From Primula veris (lineage: Eukaryota > Streptophyta > Magnoliopsida > Ericales > Primulaceae): a stretch of 64,000 bases of DNA. The position numbers and the translations under genes are program-made. The stretch lies in NCBI GenBank assembly GCA_963682055.1, contig OY821742.1, positions 26,383,060 through 26,447,059 on the forward strand, in the 5' to 3' direction. Positions 47,667 through 59,345 of this stretch are shown here, piece by piece; the first letter of the stretch is position 1; each line of letters opens with the position of its first letter. A model generated the notes under the pieces. It made no database searches and was not told the DNA's origin. It saw only the letters and a list, made by a program, of their open reading frames with translations.

Positions 47667-49823
47667 CACTACAAGAAAAAAGATGGATGGCAACAAACAA
47701 AAAAAAAAAGAATGAGCAAAATTTTATTGCTGATTAGCAACACAACACAAAGAAAACAGCAACATAAATTGTGGTAAACATTTAGCAATAGAATCAACAT
47801 TTTTTTCGCAACAGAGTATTGCAACACCAGAATCTGTTACTAAAAGAGTTGCCAAATTTTTAGGACGAAATCAGTAATAAAATTACCATCAATTTAGGAA
47901 CATGGCCTCCCCAAAAAATTGACAACATAAATATATGCTACTATAGTTAAGTATTTATTTTTAATTGCAAATAGCTTACAACATAAGTTTCTTCAGGTTA
48001 AAATGTTGTGATATGTTACTTATTAAAAAAAAATTCAGACGATAAATTTTAATTAAGCCAAAATCCATATTAAGACTTAAAAGATATTTTTTTACGTATT
48101 TTTATAAAGTATCAAATCATTCTTAAGTGTATAGTTTTTTTTTTGTGTACATTAAATCTTTAATAATAAATTATGCAACATTTTTTATATTTCTACGTTG
48201 TATGCTTATATATGGTATAGAAATAAAAGGAGGGAAGGTACAGACACATAACTTGGGGGAGTCGTGGGGAAAAAGGGGGTGAAAAGATAAATATTTAATT
48301 TGTTTAGTGGTCCCTCTGAAAAGTATAAAAAGATCCTCTCTGGTTTGTATTGTTAATTTTAATACATTAACAACGATTTCATTATTCAATTTTAACGAAA
48401 TAAGTCCCATGCATTTAAAACGTGAAAATTGTTAACTAAGTGTTAATAGAGTAGAAACATAGCTGAACTTACAATATAAAAAAATATATATGGAAAGATA
48501 ATATTTTTAATTTGGGTAAACCTTCATGGATTATGTTTTGTTTCATTATGTGTGCTTTATAATTTCTTTTAAGTGTCAACATATTTGAAAATTATGACCC
48601 TCTTTTTTTTTATCTTTGTTTTAGGTCTCCAAAATGATGGAGACAACATGAGTTTTCCTAAATAATTTTTATTTATTTATGTTACAACATTTTCTTCCGA
48701 TACTTGCAAGAGAAAGGCTTAGCTTACACAAGTGATGAAGTTTCAGCCAAAATTGACGAGTACTTCCCTGAATGGTTTGAAACTATGTAAGTAGTAGTTT
48801 TTATTTTGTCAGCTGCATTTTTATTTTATCACAAGCATTTTATTTTGTCAAAATTGATACTAACAATCTCATTATTGGGTAATTTTTATAGGCAAAGACT
48901 CGATGGAACATACATAACAATGAGTTCATTTATTCACTTTCACTGGGTCCGTTAAGAAAGGTCAAGTCCTATGCGGTTTATTTTGTCAATGGTACACGTT
49001 TCACACTTTAAAGTACGGGCATGGAAAAATAACCTAAAATAGTGGTGTTTGCATTAAGGGTTTCACCGATCTTTTCTAATAAGTTATCATCAAACAATTA
49101 TTACGGTGTTCTAACTGACATTCTTGAATTGGAGTATCCAAGACAACCTATAAAAAAGACGGTTTTGTTTAACTGTCAGTGGTTTGATTCTAGTTGGAAA
49201 GGGGAGAAAGTCCATAAACGATACAATCTCGTCGATATTAACATTAAGTCAAAATATCCGAAAGTGTCAGTGGTTTGATTCTAGTTGGAAAGGGGAAGAC
49301 ACAGAAGCGTTTCAAGATGATGAAAGTGTTGCACACCGGATTACAAATCCGGATTTTGGTCCTGAGCCATTGAACATTGCCGATCCCGAGCCGGGATATC
49401 AAATCCATATAGCAGAAAGAATTTTAATAGCGAGCTCATCGGATTCGAGCGATGATGATGAACACGACGATCAATGAGAAGAGCATGAAGACTATTTATT
49501 TATGAATAGACTAAAAAATTCTATGTTTTGTAATAAATAAATAATGTTTTAATATTAGACATTTTATGGCTTATAAAAATATTTCGGTACACTTTGAAAA
49601 ATTTGGAAAATAATTTTGTCCCCCCCCCCTCTTTTAATTTTTCACATTTTCGACACTTATTTTAGTTTTGCACTGTTTGCCGAGTCCAAATCTTCTACCC
49701 CGTATTCTCTACCCCTTCCGTGCCCACTTGCTTATTTTCACTCAAATTTTAAATTTTCACAACTTATACCGCAAGTTTAAATAGAAACATTTTTTTTTGT
49801 TATCCGGATTTTTTCCTGTAGTG
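47667..49823. mobile_element. CACTA (En/Spm-like) element, 2157 bp
   Basis: It starts CACTACAAGAAAAAAG and ends TTTTTTCCTGTAGTG, flanked by TTT on both sides (47664-47666 and 49824-49826). This is the 3-bp target duplication and terminal motif of CACTA elements. It is far smaller than an autonomous copy (often around 10 kb). It contains a damaged coding remnant, so it is an internally deleted derivative. Confidence 0.8.
48680..49477 (+). pseudogene. CACTA-associated DUF4216-type remnant
   Basis: DUF4216 occurs in proteins encoded by plant CACTA transposons; its biochemical role is not known to me. Segments found in order are YTSDEVSAKIDEYFPEWFET (to about 48786), an intron-like GTAAGT...TATAG at 48787-48891, then SLGPLRKVKSYAVYFVNG around 48935-48990. 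YYGVLTDILELEYP and VLFNCQWFD with KVHKRYNLVDIN follow around 49100-49240. A frameshift lies near 49005. A block of about 33 bp starting GTCAGTGGTTTGATTCTAG is duplicated at 49172 and 49266. An acidic tail with SSSDSSDDDEHDD ends the frame at 49477. Dead as read. Confidence 0.75.
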
Positions 49824-50490
49824 TTTAATTATGTACGCATTTATGATTGATCCACGCGCACCTTGTTCCTTACACTCATTCTAAGTTTGCGGAGAATTCT
49901 CTCATACTACATTCAGTTGTAATGCACTGGACCCGCAATTCAAACTTCATATGCAAAGTGTATGGGAAGGTCTTCCATAACATCGAAGAAACTAGGTGGA
50001 AAATGCAATATTATCCAACACAATGTAATTGGAATTTCCACTTCAAGTTGTACCATCATTTACCGATAGTATAGTGCAAGTGAGATGTTTAAAAACACAG
50101 GCTAAATTCAATCAAAGCTTTATAAAGTTTTTCGTCAAGTGTAAATCTAATTGCGATTCGAATTAACCTCTGCATAAAAAACATGACCCTCATGGATTTT
50201 CATAGCAAACAACTTGTTTTTTCTCATATCAACAAAACGAACTATGTTCGAGACACAACCGTCCGGGCAATTATTTTCTTCACCCAATTACAAATGCTCT
50301 CTTTCTGAGAACAAAATAAGCTCGTTCATACGACCCATCTTCATTCGGATTAAGATGTGCACAATTGCTAATACTCTAAACTTCCAGCCTTTACTTGAGA
50401 TTATCCTTCGATTTTCCCTTCACATCAAATACCGTATTAAATATACTCTTGAAACATTTTTTTCAATATGCATAACATCGAGATTGTGTT
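49824..50490. other. Flank between CACTA end and SIRE-like copia (copy 1)
   Basis: Unique-looking AT-rich DNA repeated at 55400-56066 with few differences. No gene recognised. It ends with GTGTT, the sequence duplicated around the complete copia at 56067-61608. Confidence 0.7.
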
Positions 50491-51696
50491 TGTTGGACCA
50501 TAGGTTCATTATTTGATTTTGATTATAAATATTATAATGATTTTACATATAGTTGAAAATTTCTTTATTCGATGATTTAATACTTAATCTTTTCCTAAAA
50601 AAGAAATTGTATATTTTAGGCTTTAAATCATATATCATTCAGTATCGAATTTAACAGCTCAAATGAAACTCATTTTGGAGAACGGACGAAGAAGATACAA
50701 GAATTTAAAGAAACCGAATTACCAGATTTTAGACACGTCGAAAAAAATCCGACAGGCTGAAGTACCAATCGAACAATTGTTAGACCAATCGAAAAGTGCA
50801 AAAGTTGGGTAGTACGCCCTCGGATTTTCGACATGTCAAAAAACACACCTCGACGGGTTGAACTTCTGGAGTTTTGAATTAAGTCATTGTTCTTTATCTA
50901 GTTGTGGATTTTACCCATTGAATAAAACACTCAACAACTAAAAATGGCCACTTTGGGACCAATGGATATTTTTAGTCTACAACCCCACCCCACCCCGCAA
51001 TACATCTTCTAAACTCACCAATCATCAACCCTAACCTCCATTAAAGAGGAACAAGCTCAAAAAGGGGAAAATCAAGAAAATAAGTAATCAAGCTAAAGCC
51101 AAACACTATCATATGATTCACACACATATATTAGCTTAATCTTGAGTGATACATATTTATAAGATTATTCATCAAGATAGAAGCAACTGATAGAAAGTGA
51201 TTTCCTCACAAATTTGTAAAGAGAAATTTATAAGCTAATTTATGAGTGAGTGTTTGGGTAGAGACTTCTAAGCAAGCGTTATCTTAAAAGCTCAAGGTCA
51301 TTTCACTTGGATACTCATAAATTGAGGGGGAGTCGTTGACTCGACTTTCTGTACTCTTGCACTTGTATCAAGAATGTATACTCGGATAGAGGATAAGAAA
51401 ATCGATTGATTAGCTCGTTTGGATATGTAATATTGGGTTGAAGATTATAGTGATAATACCTGGTAAATCAATTCCGGAGAGATGACGTATGTAGATTTGC
51501 CGAATCTCTATATATCACGGTGTCAATCTCTCTTCTCTTACTCTTTACTTCCCACAAATTATTTTGTAATTGTGTGCATTCTTAACTTATTCATATTTGT
51601 TATCGCATAATTATTGTTGCCTAAGTTAGTTGGGTTGATTAGTTTCATTTGGTATCAGAGTCGAGGCTTTTGCATATATCTAGAGTTAAGATTCAT

Positions 51697-52587
51697 ATGT
51701 CTAATTTGTACAATTTTGCCTCCGGTGTAGCTTTATCCCCCAATATTCCACCATTTTTTGATGGGATAAACTTTTCCTATTGAAATGATAGGATGAGCAT
51801 GTTCTTACAAAGTTACAATGTTGAACTTTAGAAGATTATAAAAGTAGGATATTCTGTCATACGTCTAAAAATAGCGAAAACCAAATCCATGTATGACGCT
51901 CAATTAATTAGAAGCCTACTCTATTAATGTCAAAGCGATGTACACTATTGTTTGTATCGTTTCCCCTAACGAGTACAACAAAATTTCCTCTTATAAAACG
52001 GTTAAGGGTATGTGGGATAAGTTAGTAGTTATGCATGATGGGACTAACCAAGTTAAGAGGACAAACTCCTAATTCTAGTATATGAGTACGAGCTTTTTAG
52101 CATGTGTGAGGGAGAAACTATTTTCGATATTCTTGCTAGATTTAACACTATTACTAATGGACTGATGTCTCTTGGTAAGTCTTTGTCTTTTAAGAAAATG
52201 GTCTCAAAGATGATTCAGAGCTTACCGAATGAATGGAAACCAAAGATCACCGCAATTCAAGAGGCGCACGACATGAACACATACACTCTTGATGCATTGA
52301 CGGGTTCACTCACTACTCACGAGATCACCCTCAATAGTCAGAAACCAATCTCAAAAAGGAAGGAGATAGCATTCAAAGGCACAACTTATGACAAAAGTGA
52401 CGAGTCATTCGAAAATGACGAAGAACGCATGGAAATCCTAAAAATCGTGAAAGAAGTGCTTAATCTTAAAGGCCAACGAAAACAGAAAGGTGAATTGTCA
52501 AGTAATTCAATTATTTTTAACGATTTTGTTTGCTATTCTTGTGGTAAGAAAGAACACATGGCGAGAGATTGCACCAAATATCACTAG
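51697..52587 (+). pseudogene. Copia gag (left copy), broken
   Basis: Homologous to gag at 57361. The N-terminal part has two extra stops (TGA in place of Trp near 51781, TAG near 51829), a 4-bp insertion near 51906 and a frameshift near 52070. From 52102 it is open for 161 codons with the C-terminal UBN2-type region and an intact zinc knuckle CYSCGKKEHMARDC, ending at 52587. Confidence 0.8.
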
Positions 52588-52659
52588 AGCAAACCAAGAC
52601 AAAAGAGGTTTAAGAAATTCACATCAAACTCTAGCGATAGTTTCGACCAATAAGAAGTC

Positions 52660-52890
52660 GTGAATCTTGCATGCTACATGGCAATGGAAGACAACAATGA
52701 AGTTAACCATTCGGCTTCAAGTGAAATCAAAACTGATGAGGTAAATGATCTATCTTATGATGAATTACTTCATATGTGTGATATTTACTTTGAAAAGTTT
52801 CCTAAACTTGTTAAAAAGGTTGACTCTCTTAAAATGATAAATTCTTCTCTTATAAAACCCTTCGAAAGAGATGACATTGAACATACGTCT
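52660..52890 (+). pseudogene. Copia gag C-terminal coiled-coil segment, fused
   Basis: Contains MEDNNEVNHSASSEIKTDEV and YDELLHMCDIYFEKFPKLVK, as in the complete copy, and is cut at 52890. The open frame continues into unrelated CACTA-type sequence to 53064, producing a chimeric frame with no evident function. Confidence 0.75.
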
Positions 52891-54240
52891 TTTGGTTTGT
52901 TTGTAAGGTTATGGGAAAAATACCTTCACCTGATGACGGTTCTGTTGTGCACGGTTCTGGTGGACATGGGCGCAGGCCTGTCTGTGGTTCTAGTGGACGT
53001 GGGCACGGTCCCGGTCGTGGTTCTGGTGCGTGCGGTTTTGGTACAACGCCGACTGTTTCGATAACGGATAAACTAGGTGATACGCCGAACACTCTCGAAA
53101 ACATTGATAGTGTGGGAACTTCAACCCCGAACAATCTACCTTTAGTAGAAAGGAGCGGGCATCTAGCGCCTCTTTAAGTGCAACACTAGTTGTAGAGGCT
53201 GTACCTGCTGAGTTGCGTATGGCTAATGCTCGTGCAAACACCACTGCTGCAGCTGAGATTGCAGCCGCTGCTATTGCTGCCACTGAGGCACAAGTAGCTG
53301 TTGTGGCGGCTTAGGCGGCTGCGGCTCAGGCTCTTGAGAACGAATAAGTACATGATGAGTATCCAAAAGCCAATAAGATATTGATCGGTGTGGCTCCCGG
53401 AAGAATTGCTCGGTAATTAGATTCATATTTGCACACTTGTTTTATTAGTTTTTGCATTGTCTACATTGTTTTTCAACTAATTGTTTTTACTTTTTAATAA
53501 GTTTCAACCAATGACAGCTACAAAAATGAACCAGATATTCAAAAATAAAGTACAAGAAGAGTTCAATTGGACAAAAGTCACACCTGAGGATGAAAGATAA
53601 CTATTGGGAAGAATTTAAGGTATCTTGATTTGTTTAGGACTTCAATACATTTAAGTATCCAGGGTTTCAAAGTCGTGAACCTAGCTTTATTTTTTATTTA
53701 AGTATCGAGCAAAGTTTATCTAACAGTTTAACAATGTATGAAATGAATGTATAAGTTTTAAAACTGTAGAACATTAATTAAATCTTAGTCTGGGCATGTA
53801 AAAGTATCCTTTCTATATATATTTTTTTCACTTTTTGTCATAGGAGTTACATTGAGTTGGAGTGAAAATGAAAGTTACTAACGTATAAGTTTTCACTTCT
53901 TGTCTTTCCAAAACTGAAGTTATATTGGTTAAACTGATTTAGTTGTAAAAGTGTCTTTTCTATATAATGTAAAAGTTATAGCATTAAAGTTGGGCTTTTT
54001 TGCATCTAATAATTTCATGTTTTGAATTTGCATTTAGTTGTTTGTTCACAATTAAAGTTCATGCTAATCGGTTTGACATTTTGTAGAAGCACTTAATTTG
54101 ACAAGTGGCATGCAAGGACAGCTCACAAGTCGAGCTTCTCGAGCTCTTATTTCTGGAAAAACAGCACATTCCGATGAAAAATTAGAGGATGAGGAAGAGG
54201 ACGAAGATGAGAACTTTGAGAGAAGATGAGAACTTGAGAA
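52891..54240 (+). pseudogene. CACTA-type transposase-like gene remnant with introns
   Basis: From 52911 an 88-codon frame is Gly/His/Arg-rich then Thr/Ser-rich. It is followed in another frame by an Ala/Glu-rich, coiled-coil-like stretch (AEIAAAAIAATEAQVAVVAA, ending in a stop). Further right, NQIFKNKVQEEFNWTKVTPEDE (about 53530-53600) resembles the plant transposase_24 family found in CACTA elements. An acidic segment EDEEEDEDENFE occurs near 54187-54222. Plausible splice sites (GTAATTAG at 53416, TTTTAATAAG near 53501) separate the parts. Stops are present. The assignment rests on weak similarity plus the CACTA end at 55399. Confidence 0.45.
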
Positions 54241-55399
54241 AATATGATCTCAACGACTAATAGATTAGGAGTGGTGGCTACGGTGACTAGTATTTTGGGA
54301 CATATTTATGTATGAATTTTTTTATGTGTCGGCATTTAAGATTTATCTAATTTTGTAATGTAGCACCGTAGCGGTAGTTAAAACACAATGGATAATGCTG
54401 ATTTTGTATGCTATGACAATGGCTTAACTTGTAGGCTAGAATCTTGGATTGTTTTCGGATTGTAAGTCAGATGATATTAAGTTGTAATATTTTGGTTAAC
54501 TTATTGAATAGTAATTGCCATCTTTAGAATGTTTTACATTTCTTTCAATTTATATGTTTTACATTATAATAAGTCAACACAAGTCAAATGAGACTGCCCA
54601 ATTTAGATATTTTTTTAAAAAAATACTCCTATACTTTTTTATTAATTACAATAATACCATACTCACATAAAAAAATATAAAAAGTAATAACTAATAACAA
54701 TATTTATCCTTCATTAACGACCAAACATTTTTTTATGTTTTATCATCTTATACTATTTTTTTATATTATCCACATATTTATATCATAACTACACTTATTT
54801 TTTATATTTTAATTGCATTGCGTGTCACACACACACAACGCATGGGGCACGGAGCACGATTACTAGTGTGTGTGTATATATATATATATGTGTGTGTGCA
54901 AATTACTAGCAACTGAATTGTAACATCATTCCATATATTTTTTATTTAGTGGACAATGAATAGTAACACACTTTAGTAACAAAATAGCAACATATTATAA
55001 ACTTTTTAGTAAATAAATAATATAAATAGTAACATAATGCAATCAATGATAGCTACAATTGCTTAAATATTAAATGAGATTGATGGACAATCTGTAACAA
55101 ATTTCCGACAAAAAAACAAGTGTGTTACAAAAGTGTTGCCTTTCACATCCAAAATATCCGTCAAGTAGCAACACACAAAATATGATACAATTATGTTACA
55201 AATATAGCAACATAAAAAGTATGTTACTGTTTTGTTACAAAAGATAATTGTGTGTTGCAAATTCAATTGCTGGAATCTGCAACAAGGCAAACAATAACAT
55301 ACCTTTTTTTATTTCTAAAATGTTGTTAATCTCATTTTTGTAACAAAAAAGGCTTAAATAGCAACATTTTTTTTGTTATCCGGATTTTTTCCTGTAGTG
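54241..55399. mobile_element. Right end of a second CACTA element
   Basis: Ends TTATCCGGATTTTTTCCTGTAGTG at 55399, followed by TTT, the same terminus as at 49823. The last 500 bases carry many short AGCAACATA / TGTTAC motifs in both orientations, like the subterminal repeats to which CACTA transposases bind. Apart from the terminal 45-50 bases it does not match the interior of the element at 47667-49823. The left end of this copy is not present. Confidence 0.6.
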
Positions 55400-56066
55400 T
55401 TTAATTATGTACGCATTTATGATTTATCCACGCGCACCTTATTCCTTACACTTATTCTAAGTTTGCGGAGAATTCTCTCATTCTACATTCAGTTGTAATG
55501 CACTGGACCTGCAATTCAAACTTCATATGCAAAGTGTATGGGAAGGTCTTCCATAACATCGAAGAAACTAGGTGGAAAATGCAATATTATCCAACACAAT
55601 GTAATTGGAATTTCCACTTCAAGTTGTACCATCATTTACCGATAGTATAGTGCAAGTGAGATGTTTAAAAACACAGGCTAAATTCAATCAAAGCTTTATA
55701 AAGTTTTTCGTCAAGTGTAAATCTAATTGCGATTCGAATTAACCTCTGCATAAAAAACATGACCCTCATGGATTTTAATAGCAAACAACTTGTTTTTTCT
55801 CATATCAACAAAACGAACTATGTTCGAGACACAACCGTCCGGTCAATTATTTTTTTCACCCAATTACAAATGCTCTCTTTCTGAGAAAAAAATATGCTCG
55901 TTCATATGACCCGTCTTCATTCGGATTAAGATGTGCACAATTGCTAATACTCTAAACTTCCAGCCTTTACTTGAGATTATCCTTCGATTTTCCCTTCACA
56001 TCAAATACCGTATTAAATATACTCTTGAAACATTTTTTTCAATATGCATAACATCGAGATTGTGTT

Positions 56067-57298
56067 TGTTGGACCGTAGGTTCATTATTTGATTTTGATT
56101 ATAAATGTTATAATGATTTTACATATAGTTGAAAATTTCTTTATTCAATGATTTAATACTTAATCTTTTCCTAATAGAGAAATTGTATATTTCAGGCTTT
56201 AAATCATATATCATTCAGTATCGAATTTAACAGCTCAAATGAAACTCATTTTGGAGAACGAACGAAGAAGATACAAGAATTTCAAGAAACCGAATTACCA
56301 GATTTTAGACACGCCGAAAAAAATCCGACAGGCCGAAGTACCAATCGAACAATTGTTAGACCAATCGAAAAGTGCAAAAGTTGGGTAGTAAGCCCTCGGA
56401 TTTTCGACATGTCAAAAAACACACCTCGACGGGTTGAACTTCTGGAGTTTTGAATTAAGTCATTTTTCTTTATCTAGTTGTGGATTTTACCCATTGAATA
56501 AAACACTCAACAACTAAAAATGGCCACTTTGGGACCAATGGATATTTTTAGTCTACAACCCCACCCCACCCCCCAATACATCTTCTAAACTCACCAATCA
56601 TCAACCCTAACCTCCATTAAAGAGGAACAAGCTCAAAAAGGGGAAAATCAAGAAAATAAGTAATCAAGCTAAAGCCAAACACTATCATATGATTCACACA
56701 CATATATTAGCTTAATCTTGAGTGATACATATTTATAAGATTATTCATCAAGATAGAAGCAACTGATAGAAAGTGATTTCCTCACAAATTTGTAAAGAGA
56801 AATTTATAAGCTAATTTATGAGTGAGTGTTTGGGTAGAGACTTCTAAGCAAGCGTTATCTTAAAAGCTCAAGGTCATTTCACTTGGATACTCATAAATTG
56901 AGGGGGAGTCGTTGACTCGACTTTCTGTACTCTTGCACTTGTATCAAGATTGTATACTCGGATAGAGGATAAGAAAATCGATTGATTAGCTCGTTTGGAT
57001 ATGTAATATTGGGTTGAAGATTATAGTGATAATACCCGGTAAATCAATTCCGGAGAGATGACGTATGCAGATTTTCTGAATCTCTATATATCACGGTGTC
57101 AATCTCTCTTCTCTTACTCTTTACTTTCCACAAATTATTTTGTAATTGTGTGTATTCTTAACTTATTCATATTTGTTATCACATAATTATTGTTGCCTAA
57201 GTTAGTTGGGTTGATTAGTTTCCCTTAAGTATTAATTCCATGAAAAATGCCTAAAATCTTATTCATCCCACTCTAAGGTTTAGCCGCACGGGCCAACA
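56067..57298 (+). repeat. 5' LTR (1232 bp)
   Basis: From TGTTGGACC to GGGCCAACA, with several TCGAC(A/G)-GTCGA-like near-palindromes in its first half and a GGGGGAGTCGTTGACTCGAC motif near 56900. Its partner 60401-61608 is 1208 bp and clearly diverged, so the insertion is not recent. Confidence 0.9.
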
Positions 57299-57300
57299 AT

Positions 57301-57316
57301 TGGTATCAGAGCCGAG
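57301..57316 (+). other. Primer-binding site (initiator tRNA-Met)
   Basis: TGGTATCAGAGCCGAG begins two bases after the LTR end. It complements the 3' end of initiator tRNA-Met. Confidence 0.9.
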
Positions 57317-57360
57317 GCTTTTGCATATAGGTATCTAGGAATTTTAGAGTTAAGATTCAT

Positions 57361-58250
57361 ATGTCTAATTTGTACAATTTTGCCTCCGGTGTAGCTTTAT
57401 CCCCCAATATTCCACCGTTTTTTGATGGGATAAACTTTTCCTATTGGAATGATAGGATGGGCATGTTCTTACAAAGTTACAATGTTGAACTTTGGAAGAT
57501 TATAAAAGTAGGATATTCTGTCATACGTCTAAAAATAGCGAAAACCAAATCCATGTATGACGCTCAATTAGAAGCCTACTCTATTAATGTCAAAGCGATG
57601 TACACTATTGTTTATATCGTTTCCCCTAACGAGTACAACAAAATTTCCTCTTATAAAATGGTTAAGGGTATGTGGGATAAGTTAGTAGTTATGCATGATG
57701 GGACTAACCAAGTTAAGAGGACAAACTCCTAATTCTAGTATATGAGTACGAGCTTTTTAGCATGTGTGAGGGAGAAACTATTTTTGATATTCTTGCTAGA
57801 TTTAACACTATTACTAATGGACTGATGTCTCTTGGTAAGTCTTTGTCTTTTAAGAAAATGGTCTCAAAGATGATTCGGAGCTTACCGAATGAATGGAAAC
57901 CAAAGATCACCGCAATTCAAGAGGCGCACGACATGAACACATGCACTCTTGATGCATTGACGGGTTCACTCACTACTCACGAGATCACCCTCAATAGTCA
58001 GAAACCAATCTCAAAAAGGAAGGAGATAGAATTCAAAGGCACAACTTATGACGAAAGTGACGAGTCATTCGAAAATGACGAAGAACGCATGGAAATCCTA
58101 AAAATCATGAAAGATGTGCTTAATCTTAAAGGCCAACGAAAACAGAAAGGTGAATTGTCAAGTAATTCAATTATTTTAACAATTTTGTTAGCTATTCTTG
58201 TGGTAAGAAAGAACACATGGCGAGAGATTGCACCAAATATCACTAGAGCA
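57361..58250 (+). pseudogene. Copia gag, two frameshifts
   Basis: Gag would assemble the particle. ATG 57361 opens 123 codons with FFDGINFSYWNDRMGMFLQS and GMWDKLVVMHDG, the N-terminal part of a UBN2/DUF4219-type gag. A frameshift near 57720 is shared with the left copy, so it predates the duplication. The frame resumes at 57762 (MCEGETIFDILARFNTITNG) to about 58175. A 1-bp loss in a T run then throws the zinc knuckle (YSCGKKEHMARDC-type, about 58190-58240) out of frame; in the left copy the knuckle is still in frame. Confidence 0.85.
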
Positions 58251-58318
58251 AAGCAAGACAAAAGAGGTTTAAGAAATTCACATCAAACTCTAGCGATAGT
58301 TCCGACCAATAAGAAGTC

Positions 58319-59345
58319 GTGAATCTTGCATGCTACATGGCAATGGAAGACAACAATGAAGTTAACCATTCGGCTTCAAGTGAAATCAAAACTGATGAGG
58401 TAAATGATCTATCTTATGATGAATTACTTCATATGTGTGATATTTACTTTGAAAAGTTTCCTAAACTTGTTAAAAAGGTTGACTCTCTTAAAATGATAAA
58501 TTCTTCTCTTATAAAACCCTTGAAAAGAAATGACATTGAACATACGTCTAGTCCGAAATCATCATTTTCGTTACATGATGTAGATGACGAAAAAGAAGAA
58601 TTGAAAGATAAAAAACAATGATCTCGTTCTTCAAAACGAGTCTTTAAAAATCATGATCAATTTTCTTAAAAATGAAGTCTCTAGAGTTGTATAAACTCTT
58701 TCAAATTGCCTTCTTTAGATTTTGATTTATTAGAAAATTTTGAAGAGTTAAAGGATGCTTTCGATAAGATTAAAAGCAAAAACAAGGTTTTGAATTCTCA
58801 TGCTTCCAACTTAAATGACAAGGTCAAGCTTTTACAAACCAAGAATGACACTTTAAAAAAAGAAAAACTATGAGCTTGTCGTTGCCATCGAAAAACTCAA
58901 TTAAACAATCATAAAGTTTTCTAAAGGGAAAACCGTATTAAATAACATTTTGAGTGGTCAAAAATATTTAAATGACAAAAGTGGTATAGGTTATGATTGC
59001 ATTAGTTCTATTCCAAACAAAACTCGATTCGTCAAAGCCTCTAACATTTCTAAAACTCTTATTCCGATTAAACAAAAGATTGTTTTTAATAGCGAGTACT
59101 TTAAAGGTTTTTCAAAAATCTTTCAACGATGGAAAAGGGTTAGAGTTTCTTAACAAGGTCGTTCATCATACTCATATAGTTCTCATTATGCGAAAAAGTT
59201 TGTGCATCGTATACAATGTAGTAGAAACGAGCATCTTTCTTCTATATGTTCTTATCGTTTTCATGTGACTAGAAATGATTAGAAAGGGGTAGTAAAAACC
59301 CATGTCACTAACATTGTCGAACCCAAAAGAAATTGGGGACCAAAA
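58319..59345 (+). pseudogene. SIRE-like gag C-terminal region
   Basis: The frame 58319-58621 has YDELLHMCDIYFEKFPKLVK and a Lys/Glu-rich end. Shifted pieces continue with a coiled-coil-like segment (about 58740-58900), then NDKSGIGYD (about 58970-59000), a motif I know from SIRE-lineage gag. A degraded second Cys/His knuckle (about 59205-59245) and RNWGPK (about 59330) follow. Order matches the SIRE lineage up to just before protease. Many stops are present. Naming rests on remembered lineage motifs. Confidence 0.6.

Larger units (their letters stand above)
49777..52890. repeat. 3.1-kb direct repeat, left copy
   Basis: Corresponds to 55353-58549. It covers the right terminal 47 bases of a CACTA element, the flank, the copia 5' LTR and most of gag. 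The left copy has a deletion of about 77 bp that removes the LTR end next to the primer site, and extra stop codons in gag. Confidence 0.9.
50491..52890 (+). mobile_element. SIRE-like copia, 5' half only
   Basis: Starts TGTTGGACC after GTGTT, like the complete element. The LTR runs to about 51646, where its last bases including CCAACA are deleted. The primer site TGGTATCAGAG begins at 51650. Gag follows and the element stops abruptly at 52890, joined to CACTA-type sequence. Confidence 0.85.
55353..58549. repeat. 3.1-kb direct repeat, right copy
   Basis: Partner of 49777-52890 with a constant offset of 5576, rising to 5659 after the 77-bp deletion and small indels. This copy is the better preserved one and continues without a break into the rest of the copia. 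Confidence 0.9.

Noticed and set aside
53163..53340. Ala-rich frame as part of the same gene as the 8-kb copia's Ala-rich gag
   Set aside because: The composition is similar, but flanking sequence and context (CACTA-type region) differ, and no alignment beyond Ala/Glu bias is visible.
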